Source: Lanius collurio
Taxonomy: Eukaryota > Chordata > Aves > Passeriformes > Laniidae
Reading direction: 5' to 3'
Length of the DNA stretch: 64,000 nucleotides
Assembly: GCA_020086605.1 (NCBI GenBank)
Contig: JACBWW010000051.1
Coordinates: 576,097 to 640,096 of the forward strand
Shown here: positions 25,781-39,430 of the stretch, in pieces
Layout of the letters: the number at the start of each line of letters is the position of its first letter
Position numbering within the stretch: position 1 is the first letter of the stretch
Made by a program: the position numbers and the translations under genes
The notes under the pieces: generated by a model
Database searches by the model: none
Told to the model about the DNA's origin: nothing
What the model saw: the letters and a program-made list of their open reading frames with translations, nothing else

Positions 25781-28700
25781 GAGGAAAAATAAGTACGTAA
25801 GAGATGATTTGAACTAAACCACTACACCAGCCAATTAAAACCACCAGTAAAATCCACTCACTTCAAAAGAGCACCCATTGCACAGCAACAATTTTGGAGA
25901 CTATTCCCAGTCCCATTTACACTTAGTGGCTGAGACACTATAACAGTCATCTTATATTGCATTTCAAGTCACTCAAGTGCCCACAAATCTTGTGTGAAAC
26001 CCATGCAGAAAGAGCCTTCATGGAAAAATCAGCATCACATTTACACATTTTAAGACTTCAAAACAAGGCTCACATGGGACCTGAGCTCACAAAAGAATTC
26101 TGCAAAGCCCATGCACAGAGCTGGGTACTTTTAACAGCATTTTTGAATGCAGCCAGTAAACTAGAATTATTATAGGTTTCTCTGTAACTGGTCACTTGTG
26201 TCACATAATAGTAGATTAATGAAAACTGTATTCATTTCCTGGCATTTACACTAACAGGAATGATTATAGTTAAGGGTCCCCTGGCATTTCCATTACAAAC
26301 CTATTTTTTGAGGATTTATATGTCAGTTATAATAGTATAATTTTAGCTGAAATTTGATATGAAAGGTCTCAGCTATGCCTTATTCAGTAAACATTCCCAC
26401 ACCTTTAAAAGGCTTCTTTCAAAATTAAGAAAAGAGAGTTATTTTACCTCATTTTCCTATTTACTGTGGTTGTTAAATATTTTATCTTGAGCAACCTTGT
26501 AGCATTTGCTACAAGACACAAACATTATATTGTTAATTCTATTATGGACGGACTTCCTACAAGTGTCTTGCATCGCAAAACACCAGTGAAAAAGAGCAAT
26601 TGGACAGTAAAACAGATTGACCAGTCACAAAGATTTTAGTTAGATTTCAGCATGATTAAAAGGCTTCTTTGGTCATTTCTGGACTTAAATGACTAGAGAA
26701 AAAATTATGGAATTAGTAGCAAAATGCTCCTTTTCATTTGTAAATGTCATGCATATTTGTTTAATCCTATTTCTGTCTTCCCTGTATGCTATCTAAAGGA
26801 ATAAATAATTTTATAATAAGGAATAATGAAACAGCTGCAGTCCTAAATTATTTAATTTATAAATTCAATCTACTGGACCTTCAAGCTATTTTTTTTTCCA
26901 CTTAAATTTTATGCCTCCTTTGGTGCACATCTTGTCAAACATGGATTAACACTGTTATTTTGACACACCTGAGGGAGCCAGCAGAGTCTATTGGGTCCTT
27001 GGGAGAAGAAAAAGATTCCACAATGTTCTACAGGTCCTTTGGAGCTGCAGAGTCCATTAACTCAAAAATACACTTATAAAAGAAACAAATAGGGATTAGA
27101 TAGTGGACCATAACAATTTCTGGACTATTGGGCAATAATTGTTATGCAAATGACAACACATTAACCCTTACTGACCAAAAGGAGTTAACAGTATTTCACT
27201 GTTTTCACTGTGACTGCAATAATGTGCTCTTTTTTTTTTACAATATACATTTTTAAAGGTCTATACAGAAAATTTAAAAAGTCTAAACACTAATTTTACT
27301 CAGTCAAGCAGAAAGAATCTCTATTCCAATTATTAAAAAACAATTCAAACTTCCATGGATAAAAAATACAAAACAATTTATAACAGAAATTAGGAACAGA
27401 TTTTCCAAAGGCTTCTGCATCCATGGCAATGAATGGTTTTTAAAAAGGCTTCAATATCTTTTCCAGTACTTAATCACTATGTTTTACCAGTTGGTTCTCA
27501 CTGAGAAATAGGTGCCTTCAGTTCCTTGAAAGCAACAGGAACTTCTGGTTACTTCACAGCCATATGTAATGCAAGAACTAGAATGAGAAATACTTCTGAA
27601 ATCTAAATCAAAGAGTCACCATCCTGAGACATCCCAACTATATGAATATCCACATGCATTTCTGGAGGACCTTCTCGTCTCAATTGGGTTTAGCATGACT
27701 TTTACCTAACTCCATCTTAAAACAACTTTTCTACAAGGGTTCTATCTAAAAATAAACAGCACTTAGGGCATTTTGCACATTAGGGCCTTTTGCTCCATGT
27801 CAATCCAAAACAACTTTTCAAGGAAATTGTGATGACTGCTCTCTGAAAAAGATTACATTCACAAGTTTCTGGCATTTGATGATTTAGATTTCCCAGTTCA
27901 CAAAGAAATAGATGCGCTGTACTGCACACCTATTCAGGAAGGAACTGCTCCAGCTGAGCAGGCATGTAGTTCCTACTCAAGCCCATTCAGACAGGTTGAC
28001 AATATTTAAATCTTATGCAAATATAGACAAAGCCAGCGTGCTTAGGTCATGTCTAACGTAACAGCAAGTCATGCTACTGTGATTCTAAAGCATTTCCAGT
28101 GACAGAGAAGGCAAAGGGTGTGTTGTCAGCCTTTTGTAGGTAATTCATGATGTGCAAGGCGTGTTTTCCCAGTGTTCTGACATCCGAATGCTTCCACTCC
28201 AAAGCACCATGAGCTAACAATCCATCTAGAGTGGAGGTTCCCTACACCCAGGCCTCTCTGCAGCCAGGGATGCAAAACCTATGGCCAAGGAAGAGAAATT
28301 CAAGAGGAGTAATAATGACACCCAATTGTAAAGGAAAATTTTGGGGTTTAATACATTGTTGAAGAGTTGTCTGGTTAACAGAAATGCCTGTTAATTAAAG
28401 AAGAAAAGAAAGAAGAAACAGTCCAGTGAGTAGACAGTGGAACTTTCCACTTCAAATAGCGGAATTATTTGAGTAATGCATTCATTAGGATAATTTAATA
28501 TACTGCTCCTGTCCAAGGCCAAGCTTTCTGTAAATTTCTTCTATTTGTTCAAAATCTATAAGGCTGAGTTTGTTTTTCAGCACAGTCACAAAGAAACAGT
28601 GGTTTGTATATAGGAAAAATCAGTGGAAATACTCAGAAGTGACATACCTACTGTAACAGCACACACTTGAATTGCAAAATACATCTCTCAGAAGGATTGC

Positions 28701-31700
28701 TTTCCTCCCCACACAGTTAAATTCTTATTACTTGAAAACTAACAAATGAACCCCTCTGTCAGTATTTACAGAATAAAAATTAATAGGCTTTAGCTTTGGT
28801 GGAGATATGCAAAAAGAAGCTCAAGATAGACAGAAATAGCACAGTCCCCTTGTTCTTTTAAGTCTAGGGACAGGGGAAGAGCTTAAATCCTCAGTGCTTT
28901 AACTGGCCTGTGATAAACTACATTAAATATGAGCTACATATTCTGTACTCAGTTGCACATATATCAATTTCTGAATATTAAATGTCTTCTGATTTGGAAC
29001 AGAACTTCCAGTTTTTACTGGGAATTAATTACACCCTTATTTGCAAAACTCATACAAAAATGTTACATGCAGTTGGTGTGATTCCAAGTCTTGGGAGGAT
29101 CGTTGCATCGGTCAGTTAATTTCATAATACTTAGCCAGAGAATTTGCATGCAAAGATTTTTGTAGCGAAAAGCTGTGAAGTGAGAGAAATGCTACTTCAC
29201 AACATGGCCTTCAGACAGGGAAGATTCAAACTGCAAATATGGCCCTATGTCACTATTCCTCCAGTCTGTGCTGTCCTGGCTGTTATCCATCCACTGCACA
29301 GAGAGCATCTCTGTCAAGAAATGGAAGCAGGGCAGGAATCTCTGAAGAAGCATAGTTGGAGTAATTACAATAGAGTAAAAAGGCTGATTCTGTCCTGGTT
29401 TTCTTTTTGTAACCCACAATTGACAACTTTTGTCAATGCCTACAATTCATTTATAATTATACACAGGTACAGACCGCTTGCATCCACTTACAACAGCAAA
29501 TTTTTCAGTTTTAATAACTGCAGACATGTAACTATTTCTGAAGTTATCATCTCTAAAGACAAACAAAATGCGATCTTCCGTGTCTTAAAAGGGGCATTAC
29601 AAAAATTACCTTGTGGATGAGCACCATCCTTTGAAATGAGGGGACTGAACCTTGCTTACTGAATTCATACAAGCACTAGCAGAGAACTACAGTATTAACC
29701 ACTAAAAGTCTACTAGGAATCTGGACTACTTCTGGAAAAAAAGAAATATCACTATACAACACTGTACTTCAACATGATTTAATACTAAAATTCTGTTATA
29801 AACCTTGCAGAGGGTTGCATGATGTATGAGGACAAAAAAGGGAGAGAGGAATAATAAGGATTTAGTCATGATGCACTGACTTTAGAGTCACTAAGGAGCA
29901 CAAATAGAACCATTGGAACAGCTTAAACTTGTAACAAGTTTGTAGAGTACAACATAAAAATCTTTTATACTACAACATGGCTCATCTATAAAGATTTTAT
30001 GTGATTTTCAATAGAGAAGTTATGTAATAAAGCAGTGTATAGCAGGACCTAACAAGTACACTTCATGTTCATTCCCAAGACACTGCCCATAAAATATATT
30101 AAAGATAAAATTATCTTTTCTTCTGTGACAAGAGCCAAAACACTTCAATATTTATAGATCAAGGCTTTCTTAAAGGAAAAAACAAAAAAAAACAAAAAAA
30201 AAGAGAGAAGACAATAATTATTAATTCAGTAGTACAAATCACCTCCAAGGCAATCTCTTTAAATTACTAGCAACCATCCCCTGGTCTGCAGAAGAGAACG
30301 ATCCCTTTGAAAAGTCACCACCACCAAACAAACAAGAAGATTTTTCTACTGATTGAAGTCTTTTAATACTGTATCACACTAAAAGTGCAATCCAATTAAC
30401 AAACCATTTATATTGACCTTAAAGAAAAATGAGAATTACATTATGCTTCTAGAGACGTATAACATAGATAGATATAATACACATAAATATACATAACTAT
30501 CTTATAAAAGTAGTTACAAATTTGCTGTATTCCTGCATATATGTGCTAGATTAATCTTTTCATGCTGTGGCTACATACAGTCTAGCAAAACCAGCATGAA
30601 AACTTCAATCCACATGTGGAATACCATAGGAAGACTCTCTTTGGTTCTCAAGAATAATTATTTTAGTTGGACATAGGAGCTCTTATTTATTTTTACATAC
30701 ATTTAAGCTAAGAAAGGAAAATGCCCAAATTAGAGACATGTAGTAACAAAAAATGGAAATCCATATTAATGTAATGTAGTTCGGTCCAAAAATGTTTTGT
30801 GATGTTATTCCAGACAGTAACTGAAGGAAAAGGTGAAACAAGGTTTTCAGTAAAAATAAATTCTCACTTCTAAGATATACATCACCTGCTCTGCATTCAT
30901 AGAAGTCTCTTCTAGACACTTCAGTATGAGTCAGTAGTGTATAAGCACAATAATTTGGCAAGAGTCAAATTCAAACTGTCTGCTGAGAAATGCAGTTTTA
31001 TGTGAAGAAACATATGCATTTATGACACAGAGAAAATAACAAAACCAACTGTCTCTGGCAGCAGAAGTATTTAGTGAAGCAGCACCTTCTCAATATACCA
31101 ATATTTCATTTTCAACGTATTTTCAGCCCTGTTGTTTCCTTTTTCTCTCTACAGAATATGTGCAGCAACATAAACAATTAGAAAGCATTGACAAAAGAAA
31201 ATATTGCTGACAGAAACCATTTTCATGACCATTTTCCTCACCTCTTTCTACATCAAGGTATATAGGACATTTTTTCCTGTTTTCATTTTTCACTATCAGG
31301 ACTTTGCCATGAAGTTTTGGGGTTTGGAACAGCTCCACCCTATTTCCTTACCACCTTACCCCATTTCTTTATACCACAGGCCACCTCTTCCCTTTTACAC
31401 ACATAATTACTGCTGGTTGAGAGGGAGCAACACAGCTCCTGTTGCTTTCATTATTGAAACATATTTCGTAATCTAAACCCTGAGCTTTGTTAATGCTCCC
31501 TACAGAAAATCTATTCAAGAAAAATGAGAGATTTTATGAAAATCGGTAATGGGTTTCCATCATCAAGAGCAACTCAAAATCAGAGGTCTACCAGCAAATT
31601 ACAGCTATGCCTGCACATTTTCAGGCTGAGACTATTCTGATCCGTGAGTATTGTACTCACCGTTTCGTGCAACTTTGGCATAACTCAAATACAGGACTGA

Positions 31701-34700
31701 AATACAATATTAAAACCCCCCTAACTTTTCTTTCTAGAGCTTTGAAGCGATTAGGCTCTGCTATGTAATCTTGGCACACACTAAGATGTAAACCTTTCCC
31801 TGATAGATCATAACAGCTCCTTTGTTTCTCCAGCTCCCCCTTGATGGAAGGATTATGCTCTCAATCAACAGTAATGGCTCCCACTAAGACAAACCAATCC
31901 ATCGTCTCTAACTCCACACACACTACTGACTCCATGTGCTACAACCTGCACACTAAGCAAGCAAATACTTGGAATTAAATAAACAGTTCAGATTCTTCTC
32001 TGCAGACTCCAATGACCCACAGTGTGAATAGTTATATTTAATTACATATACAACACATTACCTCAAAAAGCACATATTTCCTGAGTAAAATCTGTAGCTA
32101 CAAAATACTTCTCTCTCTTTTCAAGACATTCCATACTAGAATCTCAGAATAGCCACAGGCAAAGGGGGGAAAAAATAAAGAAAAAAAAAAAGGAAGAAAA
32201 TGTTGACTTATTTAATAGGGAATAAGCCAAGACATTAAAAACTAACACATGACCAACATTATCCATAGAAACCCTCATGTCTTACCTAGATTGATCAAAT
32301 GCATAACATGTTATGCAGAATCTTCAGGAGTGTCTAGGGAAGAAAATTCATTTCTGTACTTCTTAATGAACCTGCACCAATCTTTACAGAGTTTATGAGA
32401 GAATAGTTGGGGGAGAAAGGGAGAAAATTAGAATGGAGAATAGTCTTCATTGCTACATATTCAAGGGGCCTACTCCAAAAATTAACTGAGAGGAAAATGC
32501 TTTTTAAAACTGCTTATTTAAAAAAAAAAAAATCCTAATAAGTGATTACTTTCTGAAGATAATATTTTTAAAATGAATGGTTTGTATTAAAGAAAAGGAA
32601 GCTCAGAAGAAAATTCCAGTACAAGAAGAAAGACCTGGAAACTGTCTTGAAAACATTGCATTAGACTCACAGCAACACAGCTAATCTTACATAACATCAA
32701 ATTCATTAGCCAGGAAAACCATTTTAGTAGCCTTCACAGATCTTCATCTTTATTCTCCATTGTTATCTGAATAAGAGAAACCTTAAGAAAATCTGTAGTA
32801 TAACTAGAACAAAGGATACACTCAACAATATTGCAGGACCTGGTCCAGACAGGAGAGTGGAATTAGCCACAATCATTACTGTATTGCAGAAAATACCTGC
32901 TGTATATTTTTTCTTTGCAGAACACAAAGAAATTAGTCACAATAGTCATGACATTTGTTGATAACCACATATACTTGAAGTTCTCACTTTTCTCATGTGC
33001 ATTCAGTGCATTCCCCGGAGCTGGAACAATTATGTTCACAAGTACCAGTACTTTAAAACCATTTCTGTAAACTCAGATAAATGCTAGTTCAAGTTTCTGA
33101 CTACCCAAGGTAAACAGCTTACACTTTCACCTCCGTTGCATAAAAAAAATAATTGTAAGTCACCTGTAAAGCCTAATACACTCTGAGTTTTTTTATGATG
33201 CAAGTACTTATTACCTCTTTAAGAATTCAAAGTCAACAATAATATTATTGAGCATCCTTAACATACTTTTACTTTCTATAAGAGCAATTCTAAATTATCC
33301 TGTTCAGCAAAGTGAAAACTCCATGATTTACTGGAGATAAACATTCTGCCTGCAGGGTGGCACAAATTTATATGGTAGATGCAATATATCAAGACTGAAA
33401 AAGAAATGTAATTTTAAAATAAGTTAACATTAAAATTATTAGAAATTACATCAAGCTGAATAACTATGATTATTTAGCCTTTCTCCCAAGGCAGAAGTTT
33501 GATCCCATTATCTGCCTTTATTTAAAGTCAATAGTGTTTGCCATGACTACGAACAAAGCTACAGAAAGGCCATGCTTAGAAAAAATAGGTCCACACATTC
33601 AAAAGGTTCTTTCTGTGTCTCTTGTTATCTCAGAAGGCTTTGCATCAGCTAGCATTCCATGGTATTCCTCCTAGCTTCTACTCCAAATTCTGGTGAATTT
33701 GCAAGCGAAAAAAGCCAAGGCCTTGCATAGTACATATTTTGTTGTTTCCTTCTACGTTTCTTTCCTCATTCATTTCAGGTTATATTCAGGATATATTAGT
33801 ACTTACAATACACACCATTGTAAAATCAAGTGTTACATTTTGCAATTAAGCAGCTTATAAACTTGGTTTGAAATCTCTTTTGAAACTGTAAGTGAAAAAA
33901 AATTATCTAACACGATTGTCTGGGTTTAAGAAATAGGTAGATTCTTAAGAGTAAATTAAGCCCAGAGCTTAAATGCTTTAGGTAAATTAGTAGGACAAAA
34001 TTGTCTATACATTCTCTCCTCTGAGCTTTGCAAATAGTCTGAAGAGGCTTTTTTCAGAAAGGTCAAACATTTCATTATAGAAACACAGTAAACTGACTAC
34101 AGAATACTAAAAATAATACTCCCTTATATAGTTAGGCTGTAAGTGTCAGATCACAGTATTCTGATATGCTACCACCTTTAATTGGAGACCAAATGCCTAG
34201 AAACCATTTAAAGAAACAAAGAAAACATTCACAAGTATTTTTAAATTTTTTTCATGAGAACCTTCCAGTTCTGAAGGGATGAGAGGATATAACGCTGACC
34301 TGGTAGATCACAGTCCCAGCAAGGAACTGTCATCATTCCCTTGATGCTCAGGGCTGTTGAAGAAATAACTCTTATGTCCTTGTTTATCCTACCCACAGTT
34401 GTCTTAATGAAAAGAAAGTGGTTTAAAATACAATGCACTTTTCTTCCTCTACACTTAAAGCTCCTGAAGGTAGAATACTAGATAACAAGTTTAGTCATAC
34501 AAAGTTCAGAAGCCCCTTTTAGCCACTTAGAAATTTTCTAGAAGTAATGTTTCAGAAGGTGAAATTATTCAGGTTTCCTTTTTCTTGAAAAAGAACAGCA
34601 TCAAGCTCTCTGTCACCAACACCTCCCTATCTCACAGTAAAATGACCTGTAATATTATCCTCAAATTAGGCCAAGGGCTTTATTTTACATTATAAAAAAC

Positions 34701-35574
34701 TCCTGTACATCACACAAGTCATTCAGTTTGAGAAAAACCTTTGCCAATTCATTCAGTGCAATATCTCTGAGAACCCAGGCCTGACACTGAGGAATTAAAT
34801 ATTTTAGTAGTACAATGATATTAAAACAAATGATAACTTTCCAGATATTATTTTCAAATGCATGATTACAGCCACAGCAATAGCCCTAAAATCACATTTG
34901 TATTTAGAAAGATGTTTACTTGAAACCTCTTCAAGGACAATGGAAAGTTTGCTTCAAACAACAAACTTCCATTCACAAATACTTGACAAAACCACATTTA
35001 TTCTGCATCATTTTTGTATCATGTGCTACTATGTTTCAGGGTCTTTTGTCATTCCTTTATACGCCCCTATTAGTGTTAGGCCAAATTCTGCGTCCTCAAC
35101 CAATTAACATGCAAATTAGGATAAAAACTTCAAAACTTGACCCCAACATTTCCAAATAATAAAAGTGAATGTCAGTAAAATTTCATCTAAGTCAAGAACA
35201 GCTTCTTCGGAAGTATGAACCAGACTTGTGCAATTTTCTTCAAACCTCATTTGCCTCCCAGGTGATGAAAGTGAAACACACCAAGTGTCAAGTTACTATA
35301 CTCGGAACAAGTTCAGTATTTGAGCACAGTGAGTTCCAAGTATTTAGTTATGAGAAACAAACATCTCGGAAAAATTAAACTTCTAAAATCACCGACTCTT
35401 TTATTACCATCCAAAATAATGTCAGGCTAGAAAACAAAAGGTAAATTTAGAACATCCACCGAAATAAAAATCTCTGCTTTTAATCGAAAGTGCACTGCTA
35501 AGAGATAACGGCAGTTTTGGTTGGGTTTTTTTTTTCTTTTTTGACATGGCACAAAAGAATGGCACCAGGAAAGG
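25781..35574. other. Intron 3 sequence, no gene identified
   Basis: About 9.8 kb of AT-rich DNA. It includes A/purine-rich tracts (30180-30205, 32160-32200) and an unrecognised 158-codon plus-strand frame at 29144-29620. No mobile element is recognisable by eye, so it could hold conserved noncoding elements, which I cannot test. Confidence 0.55.
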
Positions 35575-35945
35575 CACTGAACGGGTGAAAGGCGCGGGGG
35601 CTGCACGGGGCGCTGCCGCTGCGCGGGGCGAGCGCGGAGCGGCGGCTGCGGTGAGCGCGTGCGGCCGGGAGGGGGCGCCGTTGCTCGCGGGAAGGCGGCG
35701 CGGGCGGGAGCGCCCCCGGAGCTGCCGCAGGAGCGGCCCCGCGCAGCCCCGATGGGTCCCACCGGTCCCCTGGCCCGCGATCCACCGCCGGCAAAGGGGC
35801 AACGCCGCCCCCGAGCCCCCCGCCGACCCCCGAGCAGCCGGTGTGCCCCGCCCGGGCAGCTCTCCGGGGAAGGAGGCCGCGCCGGATCCCCGCACGCCCG
35901 CTTGCACCGCTCCGCCTTGGTAGGGGCGGGAGAAGCGACAGCCAC
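35575..35945. promoter_or_regulatory. CpG-rich block at the start of GABRB2 intron 3
   Basis: About 370 bp of dense GC and CpG ends roughly 40 bp before the exon 3 donor. It includes GC box GGGGCGGG at 35923-35930 and many GCGC/CGCG motifs. It is an intragenic CpG island, either an extension of the gene's own promoter island or an alternative or antisense promoter. Open frames of 125-193 codons on both strands here are composition artefacts. Confidence 0.65.
35665..35678 (+). promoter_or_regulatory. CTCF-like motif
   Basis: CCGGGAGGGGGCGC matches the AGRKGGCR core of the CTCF consensus, with partial agreement in the flanking CC. GC-rich islands produce such matches by chance, so this is only a candidate. 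Confidence 0.25.
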
Positions 35946-35976
35946 CCCCTCCGAGAGCAAGCAGCCCCAAACCCTA

Positions 35977-37181
<1,205 letters not shown>

Positions 37182-37258
37182 CTCTGTGCACACACCGCAG
37201 CTATTATTAAAGGGAATGACCAAATCCCAAAGTAACCCTTTTTCCGGACTCTCAGCAT
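37182..37258 (-). CDS. GABRB2: GABRB2 coding exon 1: start codon and signal peptide
   Basis: First coding exon of the GABA-A receptor beta-2 subunit, part of a pentameric ligand-gated chloride channel at inhibitory synapses. Reading the minus strand from the ATG at 37258 gives 25 codons plus two bases. The peptide begins MLRVRKK and continues GYFGIWSFPLIIAAVCAQ, a classical signal peptide with a basic N-terminus and a hydrophobic core. It matches the mammalian beta-2 leader as I recall it, apart from Leu instead of Trp at residue 2 and Lys instead of Arg at residue 7. The exon ends at a strong donor (GAG|GTAAGT). The split Ser codon (AG+T) is completed by the next exon. The start has G at -3 and C at +4, an acceptable Kozak context. 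The leader differs from those of beta-1 and beta-3. Identification is from remembered family sequence, not a search. Confidence 0.96.
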
Positions 37259-37313
37259 CCCTTAAGCTTTTGATATGATTTAGGGTTTCAGTGAAGAGAA
37301 GAAGAGATCCAAC

Positions 37314-37373
37314 TTATTCTGGCCAGTGCAGTAATTCTAATGTGAAGCGCATGCGCACGGCGTACCACAACAT
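37314..37373 (-). other. Possible upstream ORF in GABRB2 leader (19 codons)
   Basis: On the minus strand an ATG at 37373 opens a frame of 19 codons ending in TAA at 37314, 55 bp before the GABRB2 start. A second in-frame ATG at 37352 lies inside the NRF-1 palindrome, giving a 12-codon version. It is relevant only if the mRNA starts upstream of these ATGs. The main start is downstream and not overlapped, so reinitiation or leaky scanning would be possible. Confidence 0.4.
37347..37356. promoter_or_regulatory. NRF-1 binding palindrome
   Basis: GCGCATGCGC is a perfect core match to the nuclear respiratory factor 1 consensus (YGCGCAYGCGCR), about 90 bp upstream of the GABRB2 ATG. NRF-1 commonly acts at TATA-less CpG-island promoters near the transcription start. 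From memory, it has been reported to regulate the paralogue GABRB1 in neurons. Occupancy here is inferred. Confidence 0.7.
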
Positions 37374-37416
37374 CAAAAGGAGCAGTGGTTGCTGCTGGAG
37401 ATGGAGCAAATTTCCT

Positions 37417-37436
37417 TGGGAAAAAAAAAATTAAAG
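37417..37436 (-). other. Candidate pyrimidine tract of a 5'UTR splice acceptor
   Basis: Minus strand reads a run of about ten T followed by CCCAAG|GAAA, with the AG ending at 37415. It resembles a usable 3' splice site upstream of the ATG exon. I infer that GABRB2 might have a noncoding first exon upstream. A homopolymer by chance is the alternative. Confidence 0.3.
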
Positions 37437-37559
37437 GGGAAGAAGGAAATGCATTATTAAAAAAAAAAAAGTCATCCACAGGAGGATGCAATATATTTTT
37501 GTTGTCCTTTGTGTTAATATAGAATATAAATCACAGCAAGAAGAGAAGTTTTAGGAGTT

Positions 37560-39430
37560 ACAGGGTACAGAGGCTTTGCAACCTAGTTTAAGGGTTGGGG
37601 GGGCTGGACGGAATCGGATTAGGCACAGGGAGAATAGGTTAAAAGGGGGAAAGCACTGCGTACGTATGGGGGCAGGTGGGGGGAGAGAGGGGGCAGCTTA
37701 ACTTCTTAGTCCCTGGAAAGAACCGCCTGAAGCGAGGAGAGGTGCGAGCAAAGGAGCCGGCGCTGGCAACGGGGGCGGGCAGTGGGGGAGGAGGGAGATG
37801 GGCGCCTACAGTATTTCTCACAGAGGAAAAAAATATGATGACGAATAGTTTCTTGTAAGAGGGGATTAGGCTGTTTCTTTCATTGCGGTGATGCCAGGCA
37901 CTATTCCAGGAGCAGAGGCACTGGGGACTGAGGGGGTCGCCGGCTGCCACCACCGGCTCCCACGGGTCACTGGCTGGTGCCTGAGGGGCAGGAGCGGAGC
38001 CCCTGCGGCCCCACTCCCCCCCCTCCCTCTCCCCGCGGCGCATTTTCCATATATTGACCGATATTTAACCCAGGGATGCGAGTTCTTCAGGTAGAAACCT
38101 GGCCACGGAGCTGGGGGAGGGGTGCCAAAGGGAAGAAAAACACCAGTCTGAAAGGCTTTTAGTGACCATCCAGACCCGCTGTAGGTGCATAAACCCACTT
38201 ACCTTAGTGGGTAAAACACCCAAGCTCTTCAAATGCAGCTCATGATCCAATTAATGCCTCGGAAGAAACAGGAGACGAGCAGAAAGCTGATCTGGGGATG
38301 CTTTGAGTGACATTTAAATCCTGAGCAGAGAAATAGATAGAAAGGAGACAGAGAAGGGAAAAACCAAACCCCTACAAAATAACAAACACCGGAGTTAAAT
38401 TATTCCTCTCAAATCTGCTTTGTGCTCATCGCTCCTTTTACACCACCTCCTCCTCCTCACGCACATACCCGCTCGGCTCCGCGGAACTGTCTGTGCTGCT
38501 TCACCGAGCGGATCTGGGCGTGCACGTCCTCGGCCGGCCCGGGCGGCGCGGTAAAGGGATTGGGAACACTTCGGGCGTCAGTTAACAGAAGAAATATTTA
38601 ACTCGCTGCAGGAGAGTGGAGGAGCACAAAAACACCCCACAAAAACAACAACAACAACAAAAAAGCCTAACCAAAAAAACCGGTGGATGGTGGGGGAGGG
38701 ATAAGGGTGAGGGTGTTGCACAGAGAGCGAGGCGGGCTGGAGAGCCGCTTGATCCCCGGCACGGTGCGGTCCGCAGAGCGAGAATGAGGCGGTCGGCAGC
38801 TGCTGCCCTACCCTGCCCTGCCGCCCCCGGGCCGGCCACTGCCTCCTGCTGCCCGGGAAAGCCGCGATTCGCCTCGCACGGCCAATCCACACCCAGGTGC
38901 ACCCTGGCCCAGGAACAGGAGAGCCAGGAGGGCTGCCGGACCGAGAGGATGCTCGGAGAGAAAAGGCGGCGGCGGCTCCCCGGGAAGGGCAAGGGGAGGA
39001 AGGGTTAAGGTGGGGGCGGACGGGGACGAGGTGGGATGAAGCCTCACCTGGGGAAACGGCAGGGTGGAGAGGGGGGATGAGCTGCCCCAGAGAGACGGCA
39101 GAGCTGCTAAAAAAAAAAAAAAAAAAAACAGCCAAACCGTGAAGCAGTCGGCAGCCCCGAAAAGCAGGCAGCCATTTAATACGGACCGATAGCTACCTTG
39201 ACCGGAGCCCTCGGGAGCGGGGAGCCCCGCGCCGAGCTCCGCAGCATCCACCTGCCGCTGGAGCGGGACCAGGGCAGCCCCTGGCCGCCCCCGCCCCCCT
39301 CCTCGCCGGCGGTCCTGCCATCGGCCACCCCGGCACTGCTCCAGCGGGGGGAACAAATCGTGCTCCTCTCCCCGCACTGTCAGTGCCTTAAACCGCCACA
39401 CTGTGCCTTTGAGTTCAAGTAAGTAGTTTC
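37560..39430. promoter_or_regulatory. CpG-rich upstream region of GABRB2
   Basis: Two GC- and CpG-rich blocks (about 37570-38050 and 38440-39420) are separated by a more AT-rich gap and lie immediately upstream of the gene. They contain GC-box/Sp1-like motifs (GGGGGCGGGC at 37771-37780 and TGGGGGCGGA at 39011-39020) and a 20-base A run at 39109-39128. Position and composition fit a neuronal CpG-island promoter, possibly with a noncoding first exon or divergent transcription. The many overlapping open frames of 60-200 codons on both strands are expected from low stop-codon density and show no recognisable protein. Confidence 0.7.
39109..39128 (+). repeat. Poly-A tract (20 A) inside the upstream CpG region
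   Basis: Twenty A in the GC-rich 5' flank of GABRB2, reading as a T tract on the gene strand. Homopolymer dA:dT tracts are often nucleosome-depleted at promoters. That role is inference. Confidence 0.85.

Larger units (their letters stand above)
37259..37500 (-). promoter_or_regulatory. GABRB2: GABRB2 5'UTR and proximal promoter region
   Basis: Sequence directly upstream of the start codon. It has no TATA box. It holds a perfect NRF-1 palindrome (37347-37356) and a 19-codon upstream ORF (37314-37373). On the minus strand a T-rich tract followed by CCCAAG gives a plausible 3' splice acceptor ending at 37415. If that acceptor is used, a noncoding 5' exon lies further upstream in the CpG-rich block and the ATG exon would span 37182-37414. 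Otherwise transcription may start near the NRF-1 site. The transcription start cannot be decided from sequence alone. Confidence 0.6.

Noticed and set aside
29144..29620. 158-codon plus-strand open frame
   Set aside because: No recognised domain, overlapped by a frame on the other strand, AT-rich intron.
37639..39422. Open frames up to 197 codons in the upstream CpG region
   Set aside because: Pro/Arg/Gly/Ala-rich and overlapping on both strands. Composition explains them and no protein family is recognised.
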